From Meconema thalassinum (lineage: Eukaryota; Arthropoda; Insecta; Orthoptera; Tettigoniidae), in NCBI GenBank assembly GCA_946902985.2, contig OX336389.2:173362704-173426703 (forward strand): 64,000 bases of DNA, in the 5' to 3' direction. Made by a program: the position numbers and the translations under genes. The notes beneath the pieces were generated by a model, which was not told the origin of the DNA, searched no databases, and worked only from the letters and a program-made list of their open reading frames with translations. Shown one piece after another: positions 45,925-57,459 of the stretch (within the stretch, counting starts at the first letter, position 1; the number at the start of each line of letters is the position of its first letter).

Positions 45925-46460
45925 GTTAAGAACTGTTTGCCTGCATACTTCCTGATATATTGAGATTATGATAAAAATAATAAAGCACATTTATCAACAG
46001 TCGGCAGCCCTGATGACTCTTAAGAATATGCATAGTCATATATGTTACAGTACACAAAGCACATACAAAATTTGGTTAAAATCCAATTGATAGTATGGAA
46101 GTTACATGCATTTAACAATTGGACCTATAGGCAGGCATAGAATCATGTTACTAACACTGTAATGTATGGGCTCTTGAAAAGTATTCTGAAATATTATTAC
46201 CTATATGTGTGCTCATTTTGGAACAGTTCCCATGCTTACCTTCTGAGATATCCAACATAGTGCTCAAATTTCAATTGCGATTTTTCAGCAGTTGGTAGCA
46301 CTGACATCATTTTTAATATGGGCGTGAGTTGTTCTCGTATAAATCTTTACTCATTCCAAATGTGGTTTCAATAGCTGCAGCCATTTGGGAGTCGATGAGG
46401 GGACACACAAACACACACATCTGCACGGATTGATCTTATAAGTCTACTTTTTCATCATTT
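45925..46460 (+). repeat. Unit of the 23.9-26.9 kb repeat family with terminal sequence
   Basis: It contains tttgcctgcatact, gcagccctgatgactcttaa, acacaaagcacatacaaa and gcatagaatcatgtta in the same order as the units at 25.7-26.85 kb. It ends in gacacacaaacacacacatc and gatcttataagtctactttt, an inverted relative of the left end at about 23950. It could be the right part of the same element. Confidence 0.6.
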
Positions 46461-47292
46461 TTGAAAAATGTGTAGAGTAGGCTAAAAATATATCAATTCT
46501 TGAATTTCTTACATGTTATTGAAATGATTCGAGTGAAATATGGTATAGTGAACATCCATTGCAATCAAAACCTACAGGTACATATTATCAAGTAGCAGCT
46601 ATAAAAATGGACCAAAGTGATGAATCTGCCTGGTGCTGTTATCTAGTAGAACAACTTGTTACTGTTAAAGTTACCAATTAACAGTCAATCAATACAGCAT
46701 TCCGACTGCGTTCAATGGAAACTACGGGAATAATGATGTAGTTGAGACTTCCCCAGTCAATCTTGATATTATGGCAAATTCATTGGGTGGATTGTTGTTC
46801 TAAGGAGCAAAGCATCAAATTCATCAGCCAAAATTCGTTGACTAGTGTGTTCTTTAATATTACCTAAAGAAGGGAAGGGCATTTGCAATACTAAAATTAT
46901 TGAACTCAAGTTAACAAGTAAAATATGTAGTTTATTTGAAAAAAGAATCCATAAAACTAACCCTGAGGCACTACAGCCCATTGAGACCCTTGGTCTACCA
47001 AGTGACCACTGCTCAGCTACATGACCTGCAGATTGCAGGGTGACACATGGTCAGCATGTTTTGTTCCTTCAGCAGTTAATCTTGGCTTTCTTGACCAGTG
47101 TCCTTGCCCCTTGGATCAGACAGCAACTTATTTGTCCTGACAAGGCTGAGTGCAACCAGTTCCAGCCCTCACGTCAGTTCGAAAATCCCTGACGGATCGT
47201 ATGTAAGAGGCAAGCAACTACTCGTACACTATGGGGCCGGCCAAAAATCCGTAGAGCTTATGCTTATTTACATGTACCTTATAATAACTAAC
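46461..47292. other. Intergenic or intronic sequence with a GC-richer repeat-like block
   Basis: No coding motif. The block at about 46960-47195 (ccattgagacccttggtcta and following) has a different composition from its surroundings and looks like a dispersed repeat from memory only. Confidence 0.35.
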
Positions 47293-47598
47293 CTCCTAAA
47301 CCATCGCTGTCACTGGGATCCAGATTAGCTGCTGGCTGAATGTTTCCATTCCCCATCTCTTGAATAGCTTTAGAGCAACAGTACCGATGCTGCTCTCTGG
47401 GAGAGACTTCTTCTGCTCCATCCATCTTTGCTGCTGCATTAGCCAAAGCAGCTAGTTCCACGTCCATGTTAGGAAGGTCAGAAGCCATTACAAGTTGTCG
47501 GAAGGGGTCATCCACTATATCACCACTAGGAAGCTTAGGATAAAGTGCTGGTCCTATGTCTGGTCCCAGCTGTGAGAAAAGGTCGGTCATTCGTCCAG
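47293..47598 (-). CDS. Host-gene exon B (second of three linked exons)
   Basis: On the minus strand the exon follows a good acceptor, gtgtatctttacag, and ends at ggag|gttagt, a plausible donor; it is 306 bp. The first two bases complete a GCT codon with the last G of exon A. The peptide reads GRMTDLFSQLGPDIGPALYP, KLPSGDIVDDPFRQLVMASD, VELAALANAAAKMDGAEE, then HRYCCSKAIQEMGNGNI and NLDPSDSDGLG. It ends in phase 1, and with AT from exon C gives GAT, so the join is DGLG-D-GPLLG. If the donor were not used, a TAG at 47288-47290 would end the protein. Unknown protein; acidic and alanine/leucine-rich helical character. Confidence 0.78.
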
Positions 47599-48750
47599 CT
47601 GTAAAGATACACACAATATCGGTGGTTAAGAAAGCCACTGTCCAATGCTGAAAGAATTTTCCAATAACAAAATCTGTATATCAGTAAAAGGTTACCAAAT
47701 ACTGAGGCAACGCCACTCATTCTCGGTAGGAGAGTGGGGATGCCTATGTATGGAATGCACTGTATTCCTGAGTCTCCAGTATTTTTCCGGATTTTGTTTC
47801 CAATGCAAAGGAAGACGCAAACTCCAAGCATAATAATGTAACCCTAGTTGACCCACAAGGAGAAAAAAGCATAAGTTCCATTCTGAAGTTACCAAAATTT
47901 GAACAACTCCCTTAAGAATGAAAGATTAGCAGCAAATCCAGTATAAACCATTACTCTTCAATTTAATTTTAAGAAATAAAAAAAAAGTACCAGTTGGCAT
48001 GAAATTTTCACGCACAGCGGAATTCGAGTCAGTCCGCAACAGACAGTAGTAAGTGCTGACGAAAAGGTTTTTCCAGCAACCAGATACACGTTCCACATCA
48101 GTATTTAGGTAACCGTATCAAGGTGTTTGCATGTCTTAACAACATAACTAGCATTATTAATATAACCACAATTGTTAAATGAGAGGTATCATTGGGCAGC
48201 GGTGTGTCACGGGAGCTGACAACTGAGATTTTCCAGTAATCAGATAACTGGCTCAAGTCAGAACTTATGTAACAGTATGAAGGTGTTTGCACATCTCAAC
48301 AAAGTAAACGAAATATCTACAGGAGTGCTATAACAAAACCGGAACACATGTAAAAAGAAAGAAAAAAAAAACCTCATGATATGAAGAACGTTTTAACAAC
48401 TAAATGATATTATATACTGTGCCCAAATCCACTTGTCCCGATTTGAGAGCACAGGCACATATCCTAAGTCCCAGGCGGAAGTTTTGAATAGCGCGCGCCG
48501 ATTGTTCTAAGAGGGAAATCGAAGGAATTTGCAGCCAACAGAACGGCTGGTGACGTGGCAGTTTGTCACAAGCGAGGCTATAATTTTGATTAAATATTTC
48601 CAGATTGATTTGAAACATGGTACTCATACCATATTACTGGCACAGATAAGGGAAGAAGAATGAGCTATATTAGAAGAAAATCGAACCAGCGGAAGCCGAG
48701 ATATAAGAAGTTTAAGGATTGAGGACATATCTCGCTGTGACGTCAGGGGA
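47599..48750. other. Intron sequence of the host gene
   Basis: No coding signal. A pair of related segments at about 48075-48140 and 48225-48300 (ccag[c/t]aa[c/t]cagata, ggtgtttgca[t/c]) shows a small local duplication. Confidence 0.4.
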
Positions 48751-48762
48751 CTGCCTGGATTG

Positions 48763-49000
48763 TATAAAATGAGCGCCGACCGCGACTCATCAAGTCACTT
48801 CTTCATAGCGCCCAGTCGCTATCACTTCGATGTCACATCTTCGTAGCACCCAGCCGCTAGTACTTCGCGAGACCTATCTACGAGCGCATGGTTGCTATGT
48901 TCGTCGTTATACTTGTCAATAGCACATGGTTGCTAAGTCTTGGTGCGAATCGCCGAAACAGTACATGGTTACTGGTACTTTAAAAGTGTTAGAAATTCTT
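48763..49000 (+). promoter_or_regulatory. LTR-like promoter: TATA box followed by five 38-bp repeats
   Basis: A clear TATAAAA at 48763-48769 in a GC-richer context is followed, about 35 bases on, by a region of five degenerate 38-bp units. They begin at 48806, 48844, 48882, 48920 and 48960, each with a core like tagc[g/a]c[c/a][c/t][a/g]g[t/c][t/c]gcta. This arrangement resembles an LTR promoter with repeated downstream elements. The presumed transcript would run rightward toward the ATG at 49430. Confidence 0.5.
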
Positions 49001-49429
49001 TCAGTGAAACATAGGATATTTTGCGTCATTTATCACTCATGTGATAAGACATTTTGTGGCAGTTAATACTGGTAAATATCAAACTGCTAACGGACATATG
49101 ATAGACTTGTCTATAAACTTTCCACAGTCCATAATATTATTATTGGAATATTTTCATGTCCAATTACCAGAGGCAAGCTTTGTCTTGGTGACTGAATGAC
49201 CAACCAAGATCACATGTCAGTACTTTTACAAATACCTTTCTTGCTCGGTAAAGATCACTTAGCCGACATAAGGGGCCAGCTGTGCCTAGCGCTGTCTGGA
49301 GAGTGCATAACTCTACCCAGGGACAACTAGAACATCAGATCTGTTACCGAAGCTGAATAAGATTGTTAGCGTATTAAACTGTACTGAATGCGTCACTATT
49401 GGGTCTGTGTTACATCTGGTATTTTTACC

Positions 49430-49552
49430 ATGGATCAAATAGATCTAGTCCCTTTCAAGAAATTAACTACAGCTGTTAGAGCTGCCAACATGAACAGTTT
49501 ACATCAAGATTATTACCAGGCAACGAGTATTATCACCGCTATGTCTTGGTAG
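49430..49552 (+). pseudogene. Short gag-like start, 40 codons, uncertain
   Basis: An ATG in the context accatgg opens a frame with MDQIDLVPFKKLTTAVRAAN followed by MNSLHQDYYQATSI, stopping at TAG 49550-49552. It lies about 660 bases downstream of the TATA box, where the gag gene of an LTR element would begin. It has no firm family motif. It may be the truncated beginning of an LTR retrotransposon. Confidence 0.3.
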
Positions 49553-50027
49553 ATAAATTGCGGGTATACAATTGAGGCCGATACCAGAATTTAGGTACGA
49601 GTCCAAATGGGGACTGAAGACTGGAATGGTCTGGTTTTAACCAGATTATCTTCTACATCAAGATCTACAAGAATGTAAGCTACAATTTGCATTATTCTTA
49701 TGCGTAGTTATCCGGAATTCTCATTTTTCTACAGTCTTATCAACACAATTTTTCTTTGGTAATTTGCTGTTGCAAATGATTCTGCGAGGCACGGGAAGCC
49801 TAGTTCTGAGTATTTTCTACATTCAGACATGTCGATTCAATGACTTGAATCGATGGACAAGCATCATGAGCATTTTATTTGATTTTATGATTTTTCTAAT
49901 CGCGGTCATCAGCCGTCTTATCTGTAAATATAAAAATAAATTTAAGTTGAGGAATGGATATTTTTCCATGTTTAAGAAGTCGAGTTTGATCTTTTCTCGA
50001 ATAGTTTATGGAAATTAACTCCGGTTT

Positions 50028-50031
50028 TGGA

Positions 50032-50069
<38 letters not shown>

Positions 50070-50081
50070 TGATTTAACAAT
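50028..50081. repeat. AAT microsatellite at the SINE 3' end
   Basis: About ten AAT units with a short GAT interruption. In the orientation of the neighbouring SINE it is an ATT tail. Confidence 0.85.
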
Positions 50082-50420
50082 AATAATTGAAATGAAAATC
50101 CACAGCCTGCTTCCAGTCTCCGACCGGGTCAGGAATGGAATGAATGAAGCCCCCATCTAGCGGCGAGGATATGAACTGTGCCTGCTGCCGAGGCCTGACG
50201 CACTCCTCTGGGGCAATGATTAAATGAATGACAGATGAAATGAAATGATAGTGGAGAGTGTTGCTGGAATGAAATTTTGACAGGGAAAACCGGAGTACCC
50301 GGAGAAAAACCTGTCTGCCTCCGTTTTGTCCAGCACAGATCTCACATGGAGTGACCGGGATTTGAACCACGGACCCAGTGGTGAGAGGCCGGCGTGCTAC
50401 CGCCTAAGCCACGGAGGCTT
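50082..50420 (-). repeat. tRNA-derived SINE, about 340 bp, full length
   Basis: On the minus strand it starts with aagcctccgtggcttaggcg (A-box), has the B-box ggttcaaatccc about 45 bases later, and continues with a long body (tttctccgggtactccggtt, ccagaggagtgcg, ctagatgggggcttc) to an ATT-type tail. The head can be drawn as a tRNA-like cloverleaf start. I recall very similar SINEs from orthopteroid insects, but cannot check that. Confidence 0.88.
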
Positions 50421-50488
50421 GCAATAATAATAATTATTATTTTCAATTTTTCTGAGATAATAATAATAATGATTTGTATTCTCAAATA

Positions 50489-51460
50489 ATCATATGAGTC
50501 GTCTAGTATCAAAACCGGCCAAGTCACTGAAGGCATATTTTTCAGTATGGATGAAAAACCTCTAGAGACAAAGCAATGGTGGTCGCAAAAGATTTTATTG
50601 CATAATTATATCTGTAATGGTTTAATATTTAAGTTCTGCTATTTTGAGAAATCTGATTCATAATGAACCCTTCTTTTTTGCTAATATTAATTTTGACTTG
50701 GCCGTATTTATTGCAATTTGGTATAATTTTAGTCTTTTTTGTAAAACTTTTCTTTTTAAATTCCAAACTCCAATGAAAAAAGGCAATTAAATTAAAATAA
50801 ATTGACATTGTAATTACCTGTCTTTATAGCAATAAAAACGAAAGCATTCTGCTTAAATTGGATAGTAATATATGAAGATGAACATCAGAAAGCTGAGGAG
50901 AATACAAAATAGGTATTATATCATTAAAAGTTAGTAGTTCACTTAGATCTTGAACACAGTAAAAGAAAATGAGTCACTTATTAAAATAGGAACAATATAC
51001 ACGTTACACTACACAATAATGACAAAATACGAGCACACAGGATATACGATTGCTTTCGCGCCAATGCAGATAGAAGCCCGCGACGTCGGTGTTTCAAACG
51101 ACCAAAATACAAATTATTATGACTTCGAAGAGTATACAATATAAGGAACAATGTTGCCTACTGATATTATCACATTCTTGCATAATCTAACAACGCAAGA
51201 TTCCAAACAATAATGCTGTGACATGAAGATTGCTACTTGTTCTTTGACATGGCCGGTTATGAAAGCACTGCCTGCATGACTTGGCCCATTTTGTTGCACG
51301 ACCAAGAATTCAGTGCTCTGTAACATGAAGACATGGACGATTTTGAGGCATATCCTTGTTTCGCCTGATAGTGCGATCATCTACTTCAAATTGATAACCT
51401 TAACTCATTTTCGTAAATTTTGTGACTTGGCCGGTTTTGTTACTAGACGACGCATATCAT
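50489..51460. mobile_element. 972-bp element with 39-nt terminal inverted repeats, family unknown
   Basis: The left end 50489-50527 and the inverted right end 51422-51460 match at 36 of 39 positions, including caaaaccggccaagtcac in both. Inside is an 87-codon minus-strand frame (51117-51380) with FLVVQQNGPSHAGSAFIT. It may be a leftover of a transposase, but I cannot identify it. A clean target duplication is not visible. It is probably a non-autonomous DNA transposon. Confidence 0.8.
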
Positions 51461-53300
51461 GTAGTGTGAATTTATAAAATGGATATTCAAAACAGTTCAC
51501 TATCGGATACTTGTTTTTCCGAAGGTTAGTGGTTAAACGCACGCCCACATTCTACTAACAGAATAATATATTGGATGCATTTTATAATTGCATTATGCAA
51601 TCAAATCATGTAGAAGACACGGAAAGTGATAATATAGGAAACAAATAGAATGTATAAAATAGGGTTTTACTAGAGTTTATATAAATATAAATTATTTGGG
51701 TAACGTCATTTGATGGAACGTTTGACCATGAATAGACACGATGTGAAATTATTAAGATTTAATATGATGGTGAAATTACAGTTAACTCATTGGAGGAGCT
51801 TACTAGCTTCTTAATCTTCCAGTTTGGATAACAAGCAAGGGCTTGATTATCATGATTACATATAATTTGGGAAGAATTATTGTGTGTGGAAATACTTAAA
51901 TGTTGTCATTCTGATTGTGCAATTAAGTCGCAGGAATGAAGTCGTCGTTACATGAAGCATCAACCATTGTGAAGGTTAGATGACTTTTATGAATATGTTG
52001 GGAGTTGAAAATATTATTACAAGCCACACTTTCGTCGAATTCGATAACCAAGGGTTATTTTATGAAACCATCACAGTTGATTCTCGTGTTCTATAAATAT
52101 TTTCCCAGTACTTGTTAACCCGAATTTGTTATTAACATTAACCTTTCATTATAATGAGACTTAACCGTTTGTCTAATGCTAAATATGATCATGTGATTTT
52201 TGACACATTTAAATAGAATGGGCCGATGCTATAAATAAATTAATACTGTTATTTCATGAACAGCCACTACCATTTAAAGGATATTTGTGATCCTATTAAA
52301 AATATAAATATTATAAAATGTAAAATAATGTAAAGATTGACATTGTCATGTTCTGTCAAAGAATTGCAACTTTTGATAATAGTATTTGTTACTATTTTGA
52401 TAACAATTTTCTGAATAATATTTTCAAATGATATTTGAATGATTGGATGGTTATATTAATATTTAAAGAATTGATGTTTTTGTTAATATTTTTTGACCAT
52501 GAATTGATAGTCGAGTCATGCACTCAGAATTATTATTTTGGACCGAGAACAGATGATACAATAAATTTTCTGCTCAACATCAAAGTTCTTCGAATCCATG
52601 CTCATATTGTTCAAACATTATTTTTCAAAGATGCTCAGATGTCCTATAAGTTGATGTTGTGTTAAAACCATTGTTTGACTTAAAAATGTACCAATTTTTG
52701 GAATAATGATTCCTGGAAAGTGATAGTTATTTTTGCAACAAAATGAAACCAGAAACAAAGTGATTTTTTACATCGAGTGAAACAGTTAAATTTTTCTTTC
52801 AACAAGTGAATGCTAATAATTTAGGATTCAGGCTGGACAATTTAATTTGCCTTGAAGAACCTAATACTGTAAAGAAATTTAATTTGAACAAAGTCAACAG
52901 GACTGACATTCTGGCTTTCGTTCAAATTCAAGTGTTCATATGTTGGTAACCCCGTATTTTTTTGTACATAAATGTATGATTCTTCATGCATTCCTAATGC
53001 TATTCTGGCATTTCTTTCAAGTAAATTTTAAAATTTTAATAAAATGAGATTATTTTAGGAATTGAGCTATTTTCAAAGTCTCCTTCTATCCTTGTTGTTG
53101 CATCGAGCTGAAAATCAGTAAAACATTTTGTTGTTGTTGTGTTATCGTTGTCACTTTAACCCATATGGTGCCCTGAGATGTTTAGATTCTCGTGCTGACT
53201 GATTTTTGGTGAAATTCATATGTGGTCGTTGGACTTCGGTCTAAACGGGCACAATAAGTTGTTGTGTTTTATAAACAGTAGGTATACCACCAACTTTATA
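51461..53300. other. AT-rich stretch without recognisable genes
   Basis: Only short random frames. A GTT-rich patch is at about 53120-53150. Confidence 0.4.
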
Positions 53301-53312
53301 AATGCCTCAAGT

Positions 53313-53340
53313 CGGATGATGTTCGTCTGATGAACGAAAC
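53313..53340 (+). ncRNA. Degenerate hammerhead-like motif (cggatga, hairpin, gaaac)
   Basis: The core cggatga (one change from ctgatga) is followed by a hairpin, gttc-gtctgat-gaac, and then gaaac and atgtg. This matches the order core, stem II, GAAA of hammerhead ribozymes, which are known from Penelope-like element repeats. The U-to-G change in the core should reduce or abolish cleavage. Stems I and III were not resolved. Confidence 0.4.
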
Positions 53341-53559
53341 ATGTGATCCAATTAACCCCTTTCAAGAAGGAGCAGATGACCTCGTAGTTCCGCTCCTCAA
53401 AACAAAAATAACTATAACCCTTTCAAGAAGAGTATAAAAAAGTGTATAATTAATGCATGTAATTTTTTTCCAGGTTAGCAGATGCGAATAGATAAGTTTT
53501 ACTTCGCACTTATTTAATTGGGTCTGCCATGAAATTTAATTCTATTCTGAGGGCTAGAA

Positions 53560-53870
53560 TGGAGTACACTCAGCTGAAAAGAGGTCGGTTTGATTCTTAC
53601 CTCAGTCATCCTGGAAGTGGTTTTCCATGGTTTCCCCACTTCTACTCCAGGGATGCTGGGATGGTACCTAACATAGGGACACGGCCGTTTCCTACCCAAA
53701 TCCTACCTCGATTACAAATACACATACTAGTACAGACATCACACATACTAGTACAGACATCACACTGACACCAGTTATCAGACAAATTCTACATACTGTT
53801 CACCCAAGTACACAGGGCTACATGATCATGATGTTGCAAAGTCCGTAAAGAATCAACATCAACATATTTA
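53560..53870 (+). repeat. Dispersed repeat, longest of four copies
   Basis: It includes a 5' part (cctggaagtggttttccatg, ccagggatgctgggatggta) that the copies at 21.1-21.45 kb and 59.26-59.38 kb lack, and the shared 3' part ending tacacagggctacatgat. A short internal duplication (acatactagtacagacatca twice) sits at about 53724-53763. Confidence 0.7.
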
Positions 53871-54686
53871 ATTGGGCACATTTACGCGTTGACCGATCTT
53901 AAAGCATTTCATTTACTAGGTTTTGCGAAATATATTCAAGGAATCATAATTTAATGTGGCTTGTTATGAACTGTTGAATTATTATCATCATTTCCTAACA
54001 AGGAACCAAAAGTCCCTTTCTATCTCTTTCTGAGAACGAAAGGAAATACAAGTAGAATAATATATATGTACTCAAAGGTTTCTTCACAATATCATTCTAG
54101 ATCATTGTTGTGTTCTGTGAATTAAAATTAAGCTAAATTTTCTGTTCCATTACTGTTTATTTTCAGTTGCATGATGTGCCGGTCAGAACCAGCACACTGC
54201 GCTTCTGCTCCCCTGGGCCTTAATGTTATTTACACCCTAAAAATAAACAAAGGTATTTAGTCGGGGGCCGAACATTAGGTCGGTGGTAATCTTTATTTAA
54301 TTTCAAATGAACTTTACGCTGCATCTGCTTTGGGACTGATAAGACGAGATATTCTTATACCTCAATCATGCATCTTATTGTTATCAATAATGGGTTACGC
54401 AAATCCTGACATTGTCGCCTAAATTTGGACAGTTATTATGAACTATACTGTACTAGAGTTCCTGCTACAAGAATAATCTAGAAGTTTTTAAAATGGCTGT
54501 TGTATCCGTTTCGATGCAGTGCGCATGTGCGGTGTTGAGTTGAAGACTTTTCGTGACGGCTACGCGGAAATCGGCAGTAGGATTACTTGTGTGAGCCTGA
54601 AGTCGAACAGATGTGCTTGGTGAGACTCTGAGAAGTAGCACGTGGTAGGTGTCCTCGGACCAACCTCTAAGCAAATGGAATAAGGT

Positions 54687-55441
54687 ATGAAAGAGCAACT
54701 ATCAATACAAGGATATGGGATGAAATTTAGCATAAATAAGAGTGAGATGGTGATCACAACAAGGAAGAAGGAAAGAACCACAACGGGAATAACAATTGGT
54801 GGGGAACAGCTGAAGAAAGTGGAGAGTTTCAAGTATCTGGGAAGCCTGATACAAGATAATGGAAAAAACGATAGAGAAATAAATGAGCGGGGGAGGCAGG
54901 CAGAAGCATTCCAGAGGAGTGTGAGAAGCATGATATGGAGCAAGGATGTCCCTCAGAACAGCAAAAAGGGCATATCGCACGTACTATGTCCCAATCCTGA
55001 CTTACGCTTCGGAGACCTGGGTTATGAAAGGACGGGAGAAGAGCAAAATACAGGCCAGTGAGATGAGGTTCTTAAGAAGCAGTATTTGAGCTACAAAGAT
55101 GGACAGAATAAGAAATGAGAGGACCAGAGAATTAATGAAGGAGGGACCATTACACGATGGTATTGAGAAATTTAGACTTAGATGGTATGGACACGTAAAA
55201 CGAATGGAGGAGATGAGGACACCCAGGAGGATACACGAGACGAAGTGTGGAAAGAAAAGAGACTGAGAGGAAGACAGAGAGACAGGTGGCTGAAGGGGGT
55301 GGAAGAAAGTGTGAAGAAGAGAAGACTGGACAAGGGTGGAGACTGAGAGTTGGTGGGAAGACAGAAGACGTTGGAGAGGCTTGTGTTCCAAACAGACCCG
55401 GACAGTGACTGGAAACTGTGCAAGATGATGATGGTGATGAT
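54687..55441 (+). mobile_element. 5'-truncated RTE LINE 3' end, about 755 bp
   Basis: The coding begins with EQLSIQGYGMKFSINKSEMV, passes KKVESFKYLGSLIQDNGK and EINERGRQAEAFQRSVRSM, and with frame changes continues to LRWYGHVKRMEEM, a WWEDRRRW segment and a GAT tail at 55424-55441. It matches the copy at 24588-25150 closely over the shared part and extends further 5'. Confidence 0.9.
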
Positions 55442-56161
55442 AGCTGCCATCCATTGTCATGGCCTGATTTATTTTTAAATATTTTGAGCTTCCGCTTATT
55501 CCTATTATTTTTTGCCTGTTTTTAAGTGATAGTACGACTGCCCTTCTGGCGGTAATCTTATCTCTTGCTTTCTTGGTTAACTGCCTCCACATAGTAATAC
55601 GTGCCTTTACTCCTTCGGGTGATTTTCTGGAACGTATGTTTCTCTCTGGGCACTGACTAAGTTTGATTCCTTGCTAGCTAGCGATTTGATTATTAGACTT
55701 ATTATTCACCCCTCCCTGTCCCCTTGGGTTTCTTTTGGTTAGGCTGAGTGTATCCTTTTGTTTCATTTGTTTGTGTGGTCAGGCTTTCTGCCTTGTATCT
55801 TATATTTCCAAGAACATATATATTAATATTAAACATTTGATTCTTCCAGGCATCTCAGTGAAGCAGTGAATTTAGACAGGAGAAAGGGGCACTGTCATTA
55901 CCGTGCTCGGGACTTCGTCCCTGGGTATCGGGACTCATGTTACTGTAATTTTCGACATCAAGGTATGGGCCAGTGTTTGAGTACAAAGCTGGACAGCCAT
56001 TAATAAAATTATTTGCTTGATTATAAATGCATTGGGTGTGCAATTTATTTCAAACATACTGCCCGAAAACTGAATTACCTGGTACAATTTGTATTCAGAT
56101 AGTTATTCTGAGGACTATTCTAATACTTGTAAAATGTTACCACTGGCTTAATGGAGCTTAC
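55442..56161. other. Intron sequence of the host gene, between exon A and the RTE fragment
   Basis: T-rich sequence without coding motifs. Confidence 0.35.
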
Positions 56162-56487
56162 CAAGTAAGTCTGCCTTTTGTGTTGGTTGACCTGGGGGAC
56201 ACCATCCAATGGAGGTCTGTGTCAAAACAGGAGCAGCACGCAGAGGTTCAGTTGGAGCAGCAGGTATTGTTGCTGTCAGTGGGGGAGCAGAAGGAATGAC
56301 TCCCGATGTTGGCACTGTCATTCCTGGCACTGTAATTCCTGAAGTAGGCACTGGAGGAAGCTGAGGACCTGGTAACTGTGAGTCTGTGTTAAGGTCCAGG
56401 TCATGGGTAAAGGCCATGACATCCAAGGCAGCAGTCAGGGCATCACCAAATCCAGGAATACCTGGCTCTTCACCCAGGAGGTCAGGG
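56162..56487 (-). CDS. Host-gene exon A (first of three linked exons)
   Basis: On the minus strand it follows the acceptor ttgatgtccttgtag and ends with the donor acttg|gtaagc; it is 326 bp and ends in phase 1. The peptide begins PDLLGEEPGIPGFGDALTAA, then LDVMAFTHDLDLNTDS, then a proline/threonine-rich part (PPVPTSGITVPGMTVPTSGV) and WCPPGQPTQKADLL. Its last G joins CT of exon B to give alanine, so the frame runs on as KADLL-A-GRMTDLF. Low-complexity proline-rich linkers are common in large regulatory or scaffold proteins. I do not recognise this one. Its first base completes a codon from an earlier exon, not found. Confidence 0.8.
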
Positions 56488-57440
56488 CTACAAGGACATC
56501 AAAATAATTAATAGTTACTGTACACCAATTAAAGGGCAAGTTTGGAGTTTTACCAGTTTAATATTTTGTGCCCTTCAATATTACATTTTTAACATACCTA
56601 TGAACTAAAGAAAAATCTAAAATTTACAATGGAGTCCAAATCTCTTAACGTTGGAATGTTTAATACCATAAGAGAAGCAAGGCTGTAATCATTCACTACT
56701 ACTGTTTATTTCATATATTGTTACATACCTCCAAAACTAGCTACCCCAATCAACATCATCCCCAAGAAGCACCAAGGAGCCCCAACCAAGGAAGTACATA
56801 ATGATAACAAGGAACTACACCGAAGCATGCAAATACGCAACAATACAGGGACAGGAAATGCACACACTAGCAGAACCCACTTAAACAAATAAACATACCG
56901 TAACAAGGAAGAACATTACTGACCTCACAACCCATTCAGCAACTAAACATCTACAGTACATATAAAGGACGCCAGAGATGGGCGGGCACAATTAAAAGCG
57001 GAAGACAGACAGTCAGTATAGGCGTGAGGGCGTAAGGCACATGGTGCCCTCAGTGCGGACGACTCGACCCAAGCAGTGAACACAAGGACCATTGAACTCA
57101 GGACTTCAGGACGGAGACCAGTAGGACGCCCGGCAAAAACAGGCCACCTTCAGCTAAGTACAGTGTTTCAATCCCACACCCCCAATACACCACCTCTATA
57201 TCTCATTTATACACACGTGCAGTGCTATTCCTTTTCCAAGACAGCAGTTCGCAATAAACACACACAAGATCATATGGCCATGCTGAGTTAGCCGTTCCGG
57301 CCCGTTATCACTGACGGGTCAGGAAGCCATTCCTCCGCACCTAACTCACAAGCCAGCACACCCAGTGGGAAATTCCGATCACAAGCCCACTGAATTGAAT
57401 CCCCCATCCCCTATCCTAGAGTGAATCCCTTCCCCCAAAC
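56488..57440. other. Host-gene intron or upstream sequence
   Basis: No recognisable coding region. The A/C-rich stretch 56935-57300 (gaggcggaagacagacag and following) may belong to a LINE leader, but without firm motifs. Confidence 0.35.
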
Positions 57441-57459
57441 CTCGGGATTTAACAATATG

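Noticed and set aside
47288..47292. Exon B as the last exon, ending in TAG
   Set aside because: The frame does end there if no splice occurs, but ggag|gttagt is an acceptable donor and its phase fits exon C. I kept both possibilities with preference for splicing.
55855..56043. Small open frame on the minus strand after exon A
   Set aside because: No splice support and no motif; it lies in the intron.
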